NCBI GenBank assembly: GCA_030425545.1 | Contig: JAUIAC010000015.1 | Coordinates: forward strand, 1 to 43,655 | Reading direction: 5' to 3' | DNA from: a bacterium | GTDB lineage: Bacteria; Myxococcota_A; UBA9042 | DNA: 43,655 nucleotides | In this document: in pieces, positions 1 through 8,317 of the stretch | Position numbering within the stretch: the stretch's first letter is position 1 | Layout of the letters: every line of letters starts with the position of its first letter | Position numbers and translations under genes: made by a program | The notes under the pieces: generated by a model | The model's input: only the letters and a program-made list of their open reading frames with translations | Told to the model about the DNA's origin: nothing | The model's database searches: none

Positions 1-978
1 GCTGCGCTTTTGGTGGTGACTGGCGCGGCGCTGGGTGGTTGCGAGAAGACGGCGGAGGACGCGCCGGCGGCGGGGAACCTCGACAGCGCGACGCCCTCGT
101 TGGCGGCGCCGGACTCGCTGCCTGCTTTGTCGCCGATGCCGGTGGTGTGGTCGGTGTCGCGGCGGGCGCGCATGGTGCTCGCTGACGGGGAGAAGGCGCT
201 GACGGCCGGGGACCTCCAGGGGGCGCGGGGCAAGCTGACCGAGGCGGTGCAGCTGGACCCGAGCTTGACCGAGGCGCGGCTGGCGCTGGCGCGGCTGTAT
301 GTGGCGGCTGGGCGGGGCGAGGTGGCAATGACGCTGCTGCAGTCCATGGCGGCGGATCTCGAGGGGTGTGGCGGCTGTGTCGAGGCGCTGCGGCGCGCGG
401 TGGACGACGCGGCCTTCGCGGCGCTTTGGCGCGACGCGCGGGGGGCCAAGATCCGGGCGGGGCTGAAGGGCGTGGTGCTGCCCTGGGACGAGTGGGCGCT
501 GCGCGTGAGCGCCACGCTGCGCTCGGGCAAGGGCAAGCTGCTGCCGAACTTCGTGCACCCCTTCGAGCCCTTTCAGCTCGTGCGCTCGTGCCCGTCTTGC
601 TCGAACCCGGCTCGACACAAGCCGGTGAGTCGGGAGCTCTTTGGTCCCCACGTGGCGGTGAAGCTGGCGAGCCGCTTCAACACCGCCGACAAGCGGCTGC
701 AAGGCACCGAGCTGGTGATCCCGGAGGGGCGGACGCGGCGGGGGCGGTGCGTGACCTGGGCGGTTCCGACGCCCGTGCCGGTGGGCAAGGCCGCGCTGAA
801 GGAGCTCTGCTTCCGCCCGGTGACCCGCGACCGCGCGGCGCTCACCCGCATCGACGTGGTCTACGGGCGGACCCAGGCCGACGTCGACAAGACGCGCCCT
901 TCGGCGAAGCCAGCGCCAAGCCAGGCGCCCTCCGTCGGGTCGCCGCCGTCGGGTGCCGCGGCCACCACGACGCGCTAG
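1..978 (+). CDS. TPR-containing lipoprotein, 5' end outside window
   Basis: The frame is open from the first base, and the visible N-terminus is the end of a hydrophobic signal peptide running into LGG-C, a good lipobox. The true start therefore lies upstream of the window; the TTG and GTG codons near position 10 sit inside the signal peptide. After a low-complexity Ala/Pro linker comes a TPR-like pair of helices (ADGEKALTAGDLQGA, then LDPSLTEARLALARLY). Next are two Cys pairs, CGGC and CPSC, the latter followed by conserved-looking NPARHKP, which could bind metal. The tail is Pro/Ser-rich and disordered. Stop is TAG. The protein is probably tethered to a membrane by its lipid. No enzymatic motif is visible and the role is unknown. 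It converges on the next gene with a 21-bp gap. Confidence 0.72.
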   Translation, partial: AALLVVTGAALGGCEKTAEDAPAAGNLDSATPSLAAPDSLPALSPMPVVWSVSRRARMVLADGEKALTAGDLQGARGKLTEAVQLDPSLTEARLALARLYVAAGRGEVAMTLLQSMAADLEGCGGCVEALRRAVDDAAFAALWRDARGAKIRAGLKGVVLPWDEWALRVSATLRSGKGKLLPNFVHPFEPFQLVRSCPSCSNPARHKPVSRELFGPHVAVKLASRFNTADKRLQGTELVIPEGRTRRGRCVTWAVPTPVPVGKAALKELCFRPVTRDRAALTRIDVVYGRTQADVDKTRPSAKPAPSQAPSVGSPPSGAAATTTR

Positions 979-999
979 CCGACCTGTCTGACGAGGCCG

Positions 1000-1551
1000 C
1001 TACTCGCCCGGGTTCACCGCCCGAAACGTGGGGTGCGTGGTCAGCAGGCAGTTGTCGGGGGTCGACGCGGGGTCGCCGCGACCTTCGTAGACGTAGGTAG
1101 CGAACACGCCGTCGCAGTCCAGGTCGCTGAGCGCGGTGAGGGTGTAGCGGGCTTCGGCCATGGTGCCCGTGGCCTCGTAGCGATAGACGAAGGGCTGCGG
1201 CTCGGTGAGCTCGACCCCAATGGCGCGCCAGATGAGCCGGTTCCAGTCGGTCTTGCTCGGGTCGCAGCGGTTGTCGTCGGCCATGCGCACCCGCGGGTCG
1301 CAGCACGAGGGCGCCGGTGTGGACGCCACCTGGCCCTGCGGGAACTGGCAGGGCATGCGCTTGGCGCCCTCGCCCTGGCGCGGCTTGACGTAGTAGATGT
1401 GCGCGCCCCGCGCCATGCGCCCGAGGACCTCCATGGCGTAGGTGGCTTGGCGACGCCGCAGCAGCGCGGGCCAGCCCCAGGCGGCGCTCGCGACCACGGC
1501 GACCAGGAGGCCGGCGACGACGAGCCACAGGGTGCGAGTGCGCGGGTTCAT
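1000..1551 (-). CDS. Pilin-like membrane-anchored protein
   Basis: This is a 183-residue protein. The ATG at 1551 is chosen because it is preceded by GGAGG and directly starts a basic N-terminus (MNPRTRT) followed by one hydrophobic helix of about 20 residues. The remainder is a small extracytoplasmic domain with Tyr-rich YAMEVLGRMARGAHIYYV, three Cys in the middle (PCQFP, SCCDP) and a C-terminal YTLTALSDLDCDGVFATYVYEG. This layout resembles the pilin-like or pseudopilin-like proteins common in myxobacteria, where an N-terminal helix leads into a small beta domain. There is no G-[FM]TLIE prepilin peptidase site, so processing is doubtful. Substrate and partners are unknown. An extension of 29 codons upstream is possible but has no hydrophobic or SD support. 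Confidence 0.65.
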   Translation of the reverse strand: MNPRTRTLWLVVAGLLVAVVASAAWGWPALLRRRQATYAMEVLGRMARGAHIYYVKPRQGEGAKRMPCQFPQGQVASTPAPSCCDPRVRMADDNRCDPSKTDWNRLIWRAIGVELTEPQPFVYRYEATGTMAEARYTLTALSDLDCDGVFATYVYEGRGDPASTPDNCLLTTHPTFRAVNPGE

Positions 1552-1625
1552 GGGCCTCCAGGCTGGTCCAGCGGTCGCAGGATGCACCATGCGCGCCCAC
1601 CACGTCAGCCCCTGCGGCCGCCCGA

Positions 1626-1661
1626 GCGCGGGGCCCAAGGGGCGACCCTTGGGGCCCGCGC
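1626..1661 (-). terminator. Strong GC hairpin downstream of the four-repeat lipoprotein gene
   Basis: Two 16-nt arms (1626-1641 and 1646-1661) pair with one mismatch around a GCGA tetraloop. It lies about 70 bp past the stop of the minus-strand lipoprotein gene and before the next minus-strand gene. No T-tract follows, so it may be a hairpin-only terminator or an RNA-stability element. Confidence 0.5.
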
Positions 1662-1732
1662 CGAAGCAAAACGGCGCACGCCGCGCCCAGGAGCTCCCAG
1701 ACGCGGCGTGGCTGGCTCCGAAGAGCGGCTGC

Positions 1733-3391
1733 TTACTTGCCGGCGTAGACCGCGACGAGGGTGCTGTAGGCGGCGCCCACGACCTTCATCTTGATCTTGT
1801 CACCGCGCGCCAGCTTGGCGAGGTCGCCCTCGTTGGCCTTGGTGAAGTAGGCCTCCACGCGCGTGCCACCGAAGCCGCCCGTGTTGTCCTTGCAGGTGAT
1901 GACGCCGTGCTTGTCGGCCAGGTTCTTCTCGCTGCGGAGGAGCGCCTTCTTCGACGAGCCGATGACCTTCAGCTTCGAGACGAAGGGCTTGAGGTTGATC
2001 TCACACGGCACGACCTTGCCCTGGAACTTCTTCGGCATGAGCGCCACGCGACGCCAGTCCTGCGGACCGCCGGCCTCGACGCCGCCGCTCTCGATGCCCG
2101 TGTACAGGCCGACGAGGCGGTTGCTCACCACGCCCCAGATGCTGAACTTGACCTTGGTGTGGGAGGCGATCTTGAGGAGCTCCTCCTTCTTGCCCTTCTC
2201 GAAGAAGAGCTTGACCGTGACGCTGCCGCCGGAGGCCTGCTTGCACATCAGCGACGCCTTGTAGTCGTCGGTCTTGGGCTTGAGCAGGGCCTGGGCCTTG
2301 CGGTCGAGCATGCCGACGGCGCTCGGGGTCGGCGCGGTGATGCTCTCGCACGAGACCTCTTTGCCGATGTGGGGCTTGGCGTCGAGGAGCACGGCCTTGA
2401 GGTCGCCCGCGCCGCCACCCTCGATGGCGCCGCTCTTGATCTCGCCGTACACGGCCACGAGCTGGTTGCGCTCGAAGCCCTTGATGGTGGCGGTGAACTT
2501 GGTCTCACGACCGATCTTCAGCACGTCGCCAGCCTTGTCCTTCGGGAAGAAGAGGATGAGGCCAACGCTGCCGCCGCGCATGTCCTCGCAGCGCACCAGG
2601 GCCTTCTTGTCGGCCATCTCGCCACCCGCGAGGTCCGCCGCCTTCTTGTCGAAGCGCTGCACGGCCTTGGGCGACACGGAGAGCTTCGAGGTGCACGTGA
2701 CGGTCTTGCCAGCGTACTTCTCGGGCCAGAGCAGGCCGCTCATGAGGTCCGGCGCCTTCTTCATGAACATCTTCTTGCGCGGGGCCTTCACGATGCCTTT
2801 GTACAGGCCGACGACCTGGCTCATGTTCTTGCCCTGAACCTCGATGTTGACCTCGGTCTCACGGTCGATGTGCAGGAGCTCGCCCTTCTTGCCCTTGGGG
2901 AAGTAGGTCGACACCGGCGTGCTGCGGAGCCCGCCTTCCTTGGTGCGGCAGAAGAAGGTGGTGCGGCGATCGTCGACCTCGCCCTTGATCAGGGCGACGG
3001 CCTTCTTGTCGCCGAAGGGGCTGAGGGCCATGGGCGAAGGCGAGAGCAGGTTGCGGCAGAGCAGGGTCTTGCCCTTGAACTTCTCGGCGTCCTTCTTGAC
3101 CTCGGCGAAGTCCACAGACTCACCGGCCGGCACCAGCTTGGGCGCGGGCACGTCGACCACGGGGGCCTCGTCGCCGCCCTTGTCGTCCTTCTTGGCTTCG
3201 GCCGCCTTGTCGGCGACCTTCTCGGCGGCGCCGGCAGCGGCCTTGGCGGCCTCCTTGGCGCCCTCCTCGACCTTCTTCTTGATGTTCTCGGCGCTCTCTT
3301 TGGCCTTGCCGCAGCCCGTTGTCAGAGCGGCGGTAGCGCAAAGGGCGACTGCGGGCGCGACAAAGCGATGCCAACGCGAGTAGTTCAGCAT
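1733..3391 (-). CDS. Lipoprotein-like protein with four tandem Cys-pair repeats
   Basis: This is a 552-residue exported protein. ATG at 3391 has GAGGA about 9 nt upstream. The signal peptide ends at ALTTG-C27, a weak lipobox because Thr rather than Leu/Val sits at -3. Residues 28-75 form a Lys/Ala/Glu-rich, probably helical linker. Four copies of a roughly 110-residue domain follow (about 95-205, 208-322, 327-437, 440-552). Each runs GKxhxC, a variable middle, a second Cys, h(Y/F)F(P/E/T)K, a segment like ELLxIxRxT, and an ending like NxLVxLYxG. The two Cys per copy suggest one disulphide each, and the beta-rich pattern suggests an OB-like fold; both are inferences. No catalytic motif is seen. 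A TTGACA hexamer at about 3444-3449 on this strand could be part of its promoter. Stop is TAA. Function is unknown. Confidence 0.75.
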   Translation of the reverse strand: MLNYSRWHRFVAPAVALCATAALTTGCGKAKESAENIKKKVEEGAKEAAKAAAGAAEKVADKAAEAKKDDKGGDEAPVVDVPAPKLVPAGESVDFAEVKKDAEKFKGKTLLCRNLLSPSPMALSPFGDKKAVALIKGEVDDRRTTFFCRTKEGGLRSTPVSTYFPKGKKGELLHIDRETEVNIEVQGKNMSQVVGLYKGIVKAPRKKMFMKKAPDLMSGLLWPEKYAGKTVTCTSKLSVSPKAVQRFDKKAADLAGGEMADKKALVRCEDMRGGSVGLILFFPKDKAGDVLKIGRETKFTATIKGFERNQLVAVYGEIKSGAIEGGGAGDLKAVLLDAKPHIGKEVSCESITAPTPSAVGMLDRKAQALLKPKTDDYKASLMCKQASGGSVTVKLFFEKGKKEELLKIASHTKVKFSIWGVVSNRLVGLYTGIESGGVEAGGPQDWRRVALMPKKFQGKVVPCEINLKPFVSKLKVIGSSKKALLRSEKNLADKHGVITCKDNTGGFGGTRVEAYFTKANEGDLAKLARGDKIKMKVVGAAYSTLVAVYAGK

Positions 3392-3612
3392 GAGTGATAT
3401 CCTCGTTCTTGCCCGAAAAATCAGGCTTTTGATTCGTGCACACGTGTCAAAGCGCGCTTGGTAGGGGGCACCAACCGGCCCCTGAGCGGTTCCCTGGACG
3501 CGCGGATGGTTCAACCGGGCCGAGACCGTGTCAAGGTCAAGGGAGTGTTGGGATTCTCAGCGCGAGCGGGCGGCCGGATCTGGCGCCGAACCCGCGCGTC
3601 CGCGTCGCACGC

Positions 3613-3641
3613 TTGCCTGGCCTTGGCCCCGTTGGTACGAC
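3613..3641 (+). promoter_or_regulatory. Predicted promoter of the GT-C-like gene, leaderless
   Basis: TTGCCT (3613-3618), a 17-bp spacer and TACGAC (3636-3641) stand directly before the ATG at 3649. A start site 7-8 nt after the -10 would fall on or next to the start codon, and there is no Shine-Dalgarno sequence, so the mRNA is predicted to be leaderless. Confidence 0.45.
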
Positions 3642-3648
3642 CCACCCC

Positions 3649-6462
3649 ATGCTCCGCGTCTACCAGCGCTGCGTGCGTCGCGGGCCCCTGAGCCGAACGC
3701 CTGGCCCACCTCAGCTGCGTCCACGTTCCGCCGGCGTGCCGCTCCGCCTGGTCTCCTGTGCGCTGGCGTTGCTCGTGACGTCCACGATCGGCGACGCCTG
3801 GGCGGGCCCTGCGGCGCCTCGAGGGCACCAGCCGCGGCCGGCGAACGCGGCGACCGCAGGTCACGCGCCCAGCACCCACGAGCTGCCCACGCGCGCGGCG
3901 CGGCCGAGCCGCGTGGCGCGCACGACGCCGGTGCTGCGCCCCGACGTGCAGGCGAAGATCATCGAGCTGCTGAAGGACCCCGGCTTCGAGGTCAGCCATG
4001 GGGCCGGCTGGGCCTTTCGATCCATCGGCATCAGCCCCACACGGGTGACCTTTCGCCTCATGGGCCCCGGCGAAGCGGACACGAGCCCCGGCCGCGCCCG
4101 AATCGAGCTCCTGCCGCGGCACCTGGCCGCCCCGGGCGAGCGCCGCTCGAAGAGCTTCGCCATCCGGGTGGTCGGCGCGGTGGACGATCCGGTCGCCCAA
4201 GACCTGCTTCGTCGCGCGGTGGCCAGCGTCATCCAGCGCGACACCGGCGGGCTCTACACCGCGGGCGTCGAGGCGCAGCAGCCCACCGTGTCGCAAGGCC
4301 GCCCTGCCCTGGACACGTGGCCGCCGCTCCGCCACGCGCTGGTGGGCCTGCTGCCCGTGTTGCTCTGGCTGCTGGCGCTGGTGTGGCTGCAACGCCGCAC
4401 GGGCCCCAGCGCCGCGCACGCCGCCGCCGGTGGCCCCGCCGGCCCGCCCGCGCCGCCCGCCGCGGTGACGCTGCCCTGGCTGGAACTCCCGGGCTACACC
4501 GCGCTGTGGTTCGTGCTGGTCGGGCCCCTTCTGGGCGCGGCGCTGGGCCCTGCGCTCTGGCTCCCTGCTGGCGCCCTGGTGACCCTGGGCTTTGGCGCCC
4601 TGGCCGTGCGCCGCGGCTGGCTGCGCGTCACAGGAGGGCTCCGCCGCGACCTGCTCCAGGTGGACACGTGGGCCGCCGTGGTGGCCGCGCTGCTCATCGC
4701 GGCGTGGCTGCGGGTCGGCAGCCAGGACGATCCCTTCTGTCACCACGCCTTCGTCCGGCTGATCACCGAAGGCGGCCTGCCGCTGGCCACCCCGGGCGAC
4801 CCGCGGCTGCCGGCGTCGTACCACACGGGCTTCGATCTGCTCGCCGCCGCGGTGGTCGCGTGGATGCCGCTCGGTGGCGACGTCGAGTGGGGCCTCGACA
4901 TCACCAGCGCTGGGCTGCTCGTGGCGCTCGGGCTCGGTGCCGTGTCCATGGCCCGCGCCACCGCCGCGGGCCCCCTGGCGCGCGCCCTGAGCGTGTGGAC
5001 CCTGATGCTGGGCTGCGGCCCCTACTGGCTGAGCCGCTGGTGGCCCGCGCTGCGCCCGTCGTGGGCCCCCTGGGACACGGTGTGGGAGGGAGGCACCTTC
5101 ATGTCCCTGGTGGCGCTGGCGGGCCGGCGGCCGGCGGTGCTCGCGTTCGTGGTCGTCGCCCTCTTCACCCGCCTGGTGCTGTCCGGGGCGCTGAACGCCA
5201 AGGCGCTGCGGGGTCGTGCTGGGGTCGGCACCGGCGTGCTGCTCGCGGTGTTGGTCGGGGGAGCGAGCCAGGTCGCCGACGAGCTGGTCCTCCTGGTGCC
5301 GCTCGCGGTGGCCGCGCTGGCCCTGCGACAGGGGCGGCGGGGCCTGCGCGCGGCGCTGCGCCCCGTGCTGGTGATGGTGCTCCTGGCGCCCCTGGCGGTG
5401 GCCAGCGGCGGCTTCGCTGCGGGTGTGCTGCTGCGCCTGGTGGGGCTGGCTCCCCTGGCTGGCGAGGCCCAGGCCACCGCCCTGCTGGGCGTCGGCCCAC
5501 CCGCGTGGCCCTCGTTCTTCGGCGGTGAGGTGCCCCTGGGGAGCGCCGACTGGTGGCGCGTGACGGCGCTCGAGTTCGGCCCGGCCTTGCTCGCCCCAGC
5601 GCTCCTGTGGCGACGCCCGGCGCTGCGCGGCGCGGCGTGGGTGGTGACCCTGTGGTTGGTGGTCGGCGTGCTGTTGGCCCACGTGCTCCGCTTGGGCGGC
5701 CTGGACTACCGGGTCGACCTGCACCGCTTCGTCGAGGCTGGCGCCGCCCTGGCGCTGGCCTTGGCCCCTGCGGGCCTCTGGCACGTTGCTCGGCCCCGCT
5801 GGCGCACGCCGGCGTTGTTGGCCTTCGCGCTGCTCTGCTGTGCCGGCAGCGTGGGACAGCTGATGGGTCGCGCCGACTTCACCGCCGTGGTCGCGACGGC
5901 CGCCGCGCTCGCGCTGGCCGCGGGGCTCAGCGCGGGGGCCGCGGCCACGGGCGTCGGACGGTGGCTCGCCGCAGGGCTCGCGACCTGCTCCGCCGCGGCG
6001 GCCGCCATGGTGCTGAGCGGCTGGCTGTGGACGCCGACGCTCCATCGGGCCCCGCCGCCCGCGCTCCCGCCCGCGTTCGCCCGCGCCCTCGACGCAGGAC
6101 CGCGGCGCTCGCCCGTCCTCTCCGAGGGCCGCGTGGCCAACTGGCTGCTGCTCAACGGTCGCTACGTCGCCGCGCCGCACCACCGCGCCGACCTGAACCC
6201 GGTGCAAGCGGACGCCCACGCGGCCTGGCTGCGCGCGCTGCAGGCCGACGAGGCCCGCGCGCTGGGCGTGCGCCACTACCTGCTCAGCCGAGCGACCATG
6301 GAGCAGCTGCGCGCCCGGTGGGCCGGCAAGGCGTCGCTGCAGCCGGGCGGCCGCTGGCCGGCGGAGGCCACCGCGCGGGCGTGGAACAACCTGGTGGAGA
6401 TCAACGCCACCGGCGACGCCGCGCCGGAGCTCTTCTGGGGTGCGGTCGGCTACGTCGACTGA
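3649..6462 (+). CDS. Large polytopic membrane protein, GT-C glycosyltransferase-like
   Basis: This is a 937-residue protein with an N-terminal hydrophobic segment (about residues 27-45). An extracytoplasmic domain of about 170 residues follows, rich in beta-like stretches (SHGAGWAFRSIGISP, FAIRVVGAV). The rest is a long hydrophobic body with more than ten predicted membrane helices. Near residue 358 the sequence SQDDPFCHHAFVRLITEGG, followed by YHTGFDLLAA, resembles the acidic first external loop of GT-C lipid-linked-sugar transferases. YRVDLHRFVEAGAAL further on also fits that fold. The C-terminal 170 residues form a soluble domain (SEGRVANWLLLNGRY, GVRHYLLSR). The family is inferred from layout only; substrate is unknown. 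It could act in envelope glycan assembly. It converges on the SGNH hydrolase gene. Confidence 0.62.
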   Translation: MLRVYQRCVRRGPLSRTPGPPQLRPRSAGVPLRLVSCALALLVTSTIGDAWAGPAAPRGHQPRPANAATAGHAPSTHELPTRAARPSRVARTTPVLRPDVQAKIIELLKDPGFEVSHGAGWAFRSIGISPTRVTFRLMGPGEADTSPGRARIELLPRHLAAPGERRSKSFAIRVVGAVDDPVAQDLLRRAVASVIQRDTGGLYTAGVEAQQPTVSQGRPALDTWPPLRHALVGLLPVLLWLLALVWLQRRTGPSAAHAAAGGPAGPPAPPAAVTLPWLELPGYTALWFVLVGPLLGAALGPALWLPAGALVTLGFGALAVRRGWLRVTGGLRRDLLQVDTWAAVVAALLIAAWLRVGSQDDPFCHHAFVRLITEGGLPLATPGDPRLPASYHTGFDLLAAAVVAWMPLGGDVEWGLDITSAGLLVALGLGAVSMARATAAGPLARALSVWTLMLGCGPYWLSRWWPALRPSWAPWDTVWEGGTFMSLVALAGRRPAVLAFVVVALFTRLVLSGALNAKALRGRAGVGTGVLLAVLVGGASQVADELVLLVPLAVAALALRQGRRGLRAALRPVLVMVLLAPLAVASGGFAAGVLLRLVGLAPLAGEAQATALLGVGPPAWPSFFGGEVPLGSADWWRVTALEFGPALLAPALLWRRPALRGAAWVVTLWLVVGVLLAHVLRLGGLDYRVDLHRFVEAGAALALALAPAGLWHVARPRWRTPALLAFALLCCAGSVGQLMGRADFTAVVATAAALALAAGLSAGAAATGVGRWLAAGLATCSAAAAAMVLSGWLWTPTLHRAPPPALPPAFARALDAGPRRSPVLSEGRVANWLLLNGRYVAAPHHRADLNPVQADAHAAWLRALQADEARALGVRHYLLSRATMEQLRARWAGKASLQPGGRWPAEATARAWNNLVEINATGDAAPELFWGAVGYVD

Positions 6463-6487
6463 GCGCGGCGCCGGCTCGGCGCGCTCA
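6460..6487. terminator. Bidirectional hairpin containing both convergent stop codons
   Basis: Perfect 8-nt arms TGAGCGCG (6460-6467) and CGCGCTCA (6480-6487) flank a GC-rich 12-nt centre. The TGA stop of the plus-strand gene and the TGA of the minus-strand gene are the ends of the two arms. No T-tract is present on either side. Confidence 0.45.
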
Positions 6488-8209
6488 GCCCTTGGGCGGC
6501 GGACCCAGCGTGTCGAGGCCGAGGATCTCGCCGACCAGCGTGCGCATCCAGGGCTCTGGGAGCGGGTGCCGCGCGTCCCGCCAGTCGTAGCTGTCGCGGA
6601 TCGCGTTCCAGCGCCGACGCGTGGCCGCAGCGTCGCCGCGCAGCGCCGCCGCCAAGAGCTCGAGCACGGCCACCGAGGGCGCGACGTCGGCCCCCTGGCC
6701 CGGCAGCTGCGGCAGCGCCGCGCGCAGCACCGCGATGTTTGCGGCGGCCCGCGCCAGGGCGGCGCGCTTCGAGCGGGGGTACCCGCCGCGAAGCTCGTGG
6801 GCGAGCACCAGATACCAGCCCGCGGTCTGCAGCAGCCGGTCGGCGGTCGCGGGCCGCGGGTCGAGCGCCGCCGGCGGGTGGCGCAGGTCCACGCGGCGCG
6901 GCGGGGGCGCCCCGGCGTGCCTGGCGATGGCGCGCGCGAAGGCCTCGCCGATGGCCACGTGGCCCGCAGCCACCGGGTGGTGGATGTCGATGAAGATCTG
7001 GTCGTCGAGCCACGGGTGCCACGCGCGGACGGCCGCCTCGGCGTCCACGCACCGCAGCCACGTGCTCTCGCAGAGCTGACGGATCGCGGCGCGGTGGCTC
7101 GGGAGCGCCCGCTGCCGATCATGGTCCAGCTCCACCGCCTGAGCGAAGGCCAGCCGGGCCTCCTGGTCGCGCCCCAGCGCCCGCAGACGCTGGCCGCGGC
7201 GAAAGGAGGCCCAGGCGTGCTGCGGGCTGACCCGCAGCGCCGCGTCGAGCGACGCCAGCGCCGCCTGGGGCGTCGCGGCCGACGCCGCCGCGTCGAGGTG
7301 CGCCTCGTAGGCGCGCTGGTCGCTCGGCGACACGCCGGAGCCATGACGGGGGCCCATGGGCGGGTGGCCCTCCAGGTTGGCCACCGGCAAGGCCACGAAC
7401 ACGGGCACCTCGGCCCGCGCAGCGCGCTCGGCCAGGGTCCGCAGGTGCCGCTGCACCACCGCCTCGACGTGGGCGCGCTCGGCCACGGGGTCGTCCCAGC
7501 GCTTCGGCAGGTTGTAGTAGGCGTTGTGGCCGACATAGACGACCACGGCGGCGGGCCGATAGCGGGCCGTGTCCTTGAAGATCGGGTCCAGCTGCGCCGG
7601 GTAGCCGCGGGTCAGGCTGGTGCCCGGCTCGGCGAGGTTCTGCACCGAGAGCGGCGCGCCGCCCAGCGTGTGCCTGAGCGACCAGCCGATGACCTTGGGG
7701 ATGCTGAGGAAGGGGCCCCACACGTCCCCGTGCATGGTGGACTCGCCCCAGGCGTACACGACCCGGTGCCCGGGCGGCGGCTCGTGAGGGGCGCGCTGCA
7801 CGGCCCCGCGCAAGAGCGGCGGCGGCGGCAGCAGCCGGAGCACCACCCGGTGCGCCAGCGCGCCGGACACCGCGAAGAGCGTCACGACGACCAGCAGGAG
7901 CGCGACGCTGTTGCGGCCCGGCTTGCGCCGCACCCGACCGCCCAAGAGCGCGAGCGCCAAGACCGCGCCGAGCAGCGGCCAGCCGAGCGGCCCGGGTCGC
8001 CGCAGCCATCGCCGCCACGCCGCCTCGTCCGGTCGAAAGCCAGCCAGGCCCACCTGCGGCACCGTGGTCCAGCTCGCGTCGCCCATGGAGTCCACGGGCA
8101 CGTGCGGGGTCGCGTCGCGCGTGGGAGGCTCGGCGGCGACGGGCTGCGGCGAGGCGGCGCACGCCAGCAGCGCCAGCGCCGCAACGGCCAGCAGGCACAT
8201 CGGTCGCAC
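6485..8209 (-). CDS. Membrane-anchored SGNH/GDSL hydrolase with TPR-like insert
   Basis: This is a 574-residue protein. GTG at 8209 is preferred to ATG at 8200 because GGCAGG stands 6 nt before it and it adds an Arg to the signal peptide. A lipobox (LLA-C17) and two membrane helices (about 76-91 and 102-119) anchor it. The SGNH blocks are visible: GES with the likely nucleophile Ser157 (block I), NLAEPGTS (block II), VGHNAYY in place of GxND (block III), and DIHHP near the end of the domain (block V, catalytic Asp/His). A TPR-like helical segment (AALASLDAALRVSPQHAW...) is inserted between blocks III and V, and a helical C-terminal region follows. SGNH enzymes of this kind are esterases or acyl transferases, often acting on polysaccharides; the substrate here is unknown. 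Its start lies close to the palindrome shared with the divergent acyl-CoA operon. Confidence 0.72.
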   Translation of the reverse strand: MRPMCLLAVAALALLACAASPQPVAAEPPTRDATPHVPVDSMGDASWTTVPQVGLAGFRPDEAAWRRWLRRPGPLGWPLLGAVLALALLGGRVRRKPGRNSVALLLVVVTLFAVSGALAHRVVLRLLPPPPLLRGAVQRAPHEPPPGHRVVYAWGESTMHGDVWGPFLSIPKVIGWSLRHTLGGAPLSVQNLAEPGTSLTRGYPAQLDPIFKDTARYRPAAVVVYVGHNAYYNLPKRWDDPVAERAHVEAVVQRHLRTLAERAARAEVPVFVALPVANLEGHPPMGPRHGSGVSPSDQRAYEAHLDAAASAATPQAALASLDAALRVSPQHAWASFRRGQRLRALGRDQEARLAFAQAVELDHDRQRALPSHRAAIRQLCESTWLRCVDAEAAVRAWHPWLDDQIFIDIHHPVAAGHVAIGEAFARAIARHAGAPPPRRVDLRHPPAALDPRPATADRLLQTAGWYLVLAHELRGGYPRSKRAALARAAANIAVLRAALPQLPGQGADVAPSVAVLELLAAALRGDAAATRRRWNAIRDSYDWRDARHPLPEPWMRTLVGEILGLDTLGPPPKG

Positions 8210-8238
8210 GGGCGACCTGCCAAAGCTCCCCACGAGCG

Positions 8239-8269
8239 GTTTGACGCAGTGTGTCAAACTTTCTAGCCT
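8239..8269 (+). promoter_or_regulatory. Promoter of the MDR/Mcd/Ecm operon overlapped by a palindromic operator
   Basis: The palindrome TTTGACGCAGTGTGTCAAA (8240-8258) has 9-nt arms with one mismatch, extended by a flanking G...C pair. Its left arm supplies a -35 hexamer TTGACG (8241-8246). A 17-bp spacer leads to TAGCCT (8264-8269) as -10, placing transcription start near 8276 and the ATG at 8318. A repressor bound here would cover the -35 and spacer. The right arm reads as a perfect TTGACA on the minus strand, so the divergent SGNH gene may be affected too. A near copy lies upstream of the thiolase gene at 33453-33471. Confidence 0.65.
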
Positions 8270-8317
8270 CCGCCGCGGACGACAACACACGCCGCCCAGG
8301 GCGTCACGGAGAGCACC

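Noticed and set aside
8240..8258. Palindrome as a transcription terminator for the SGNH gene or the operon
   Set aside because: It lies upstream of both divergent genes, and its arms match -35 hexamers at correct spacing from a -10, so an operator is the better reading.
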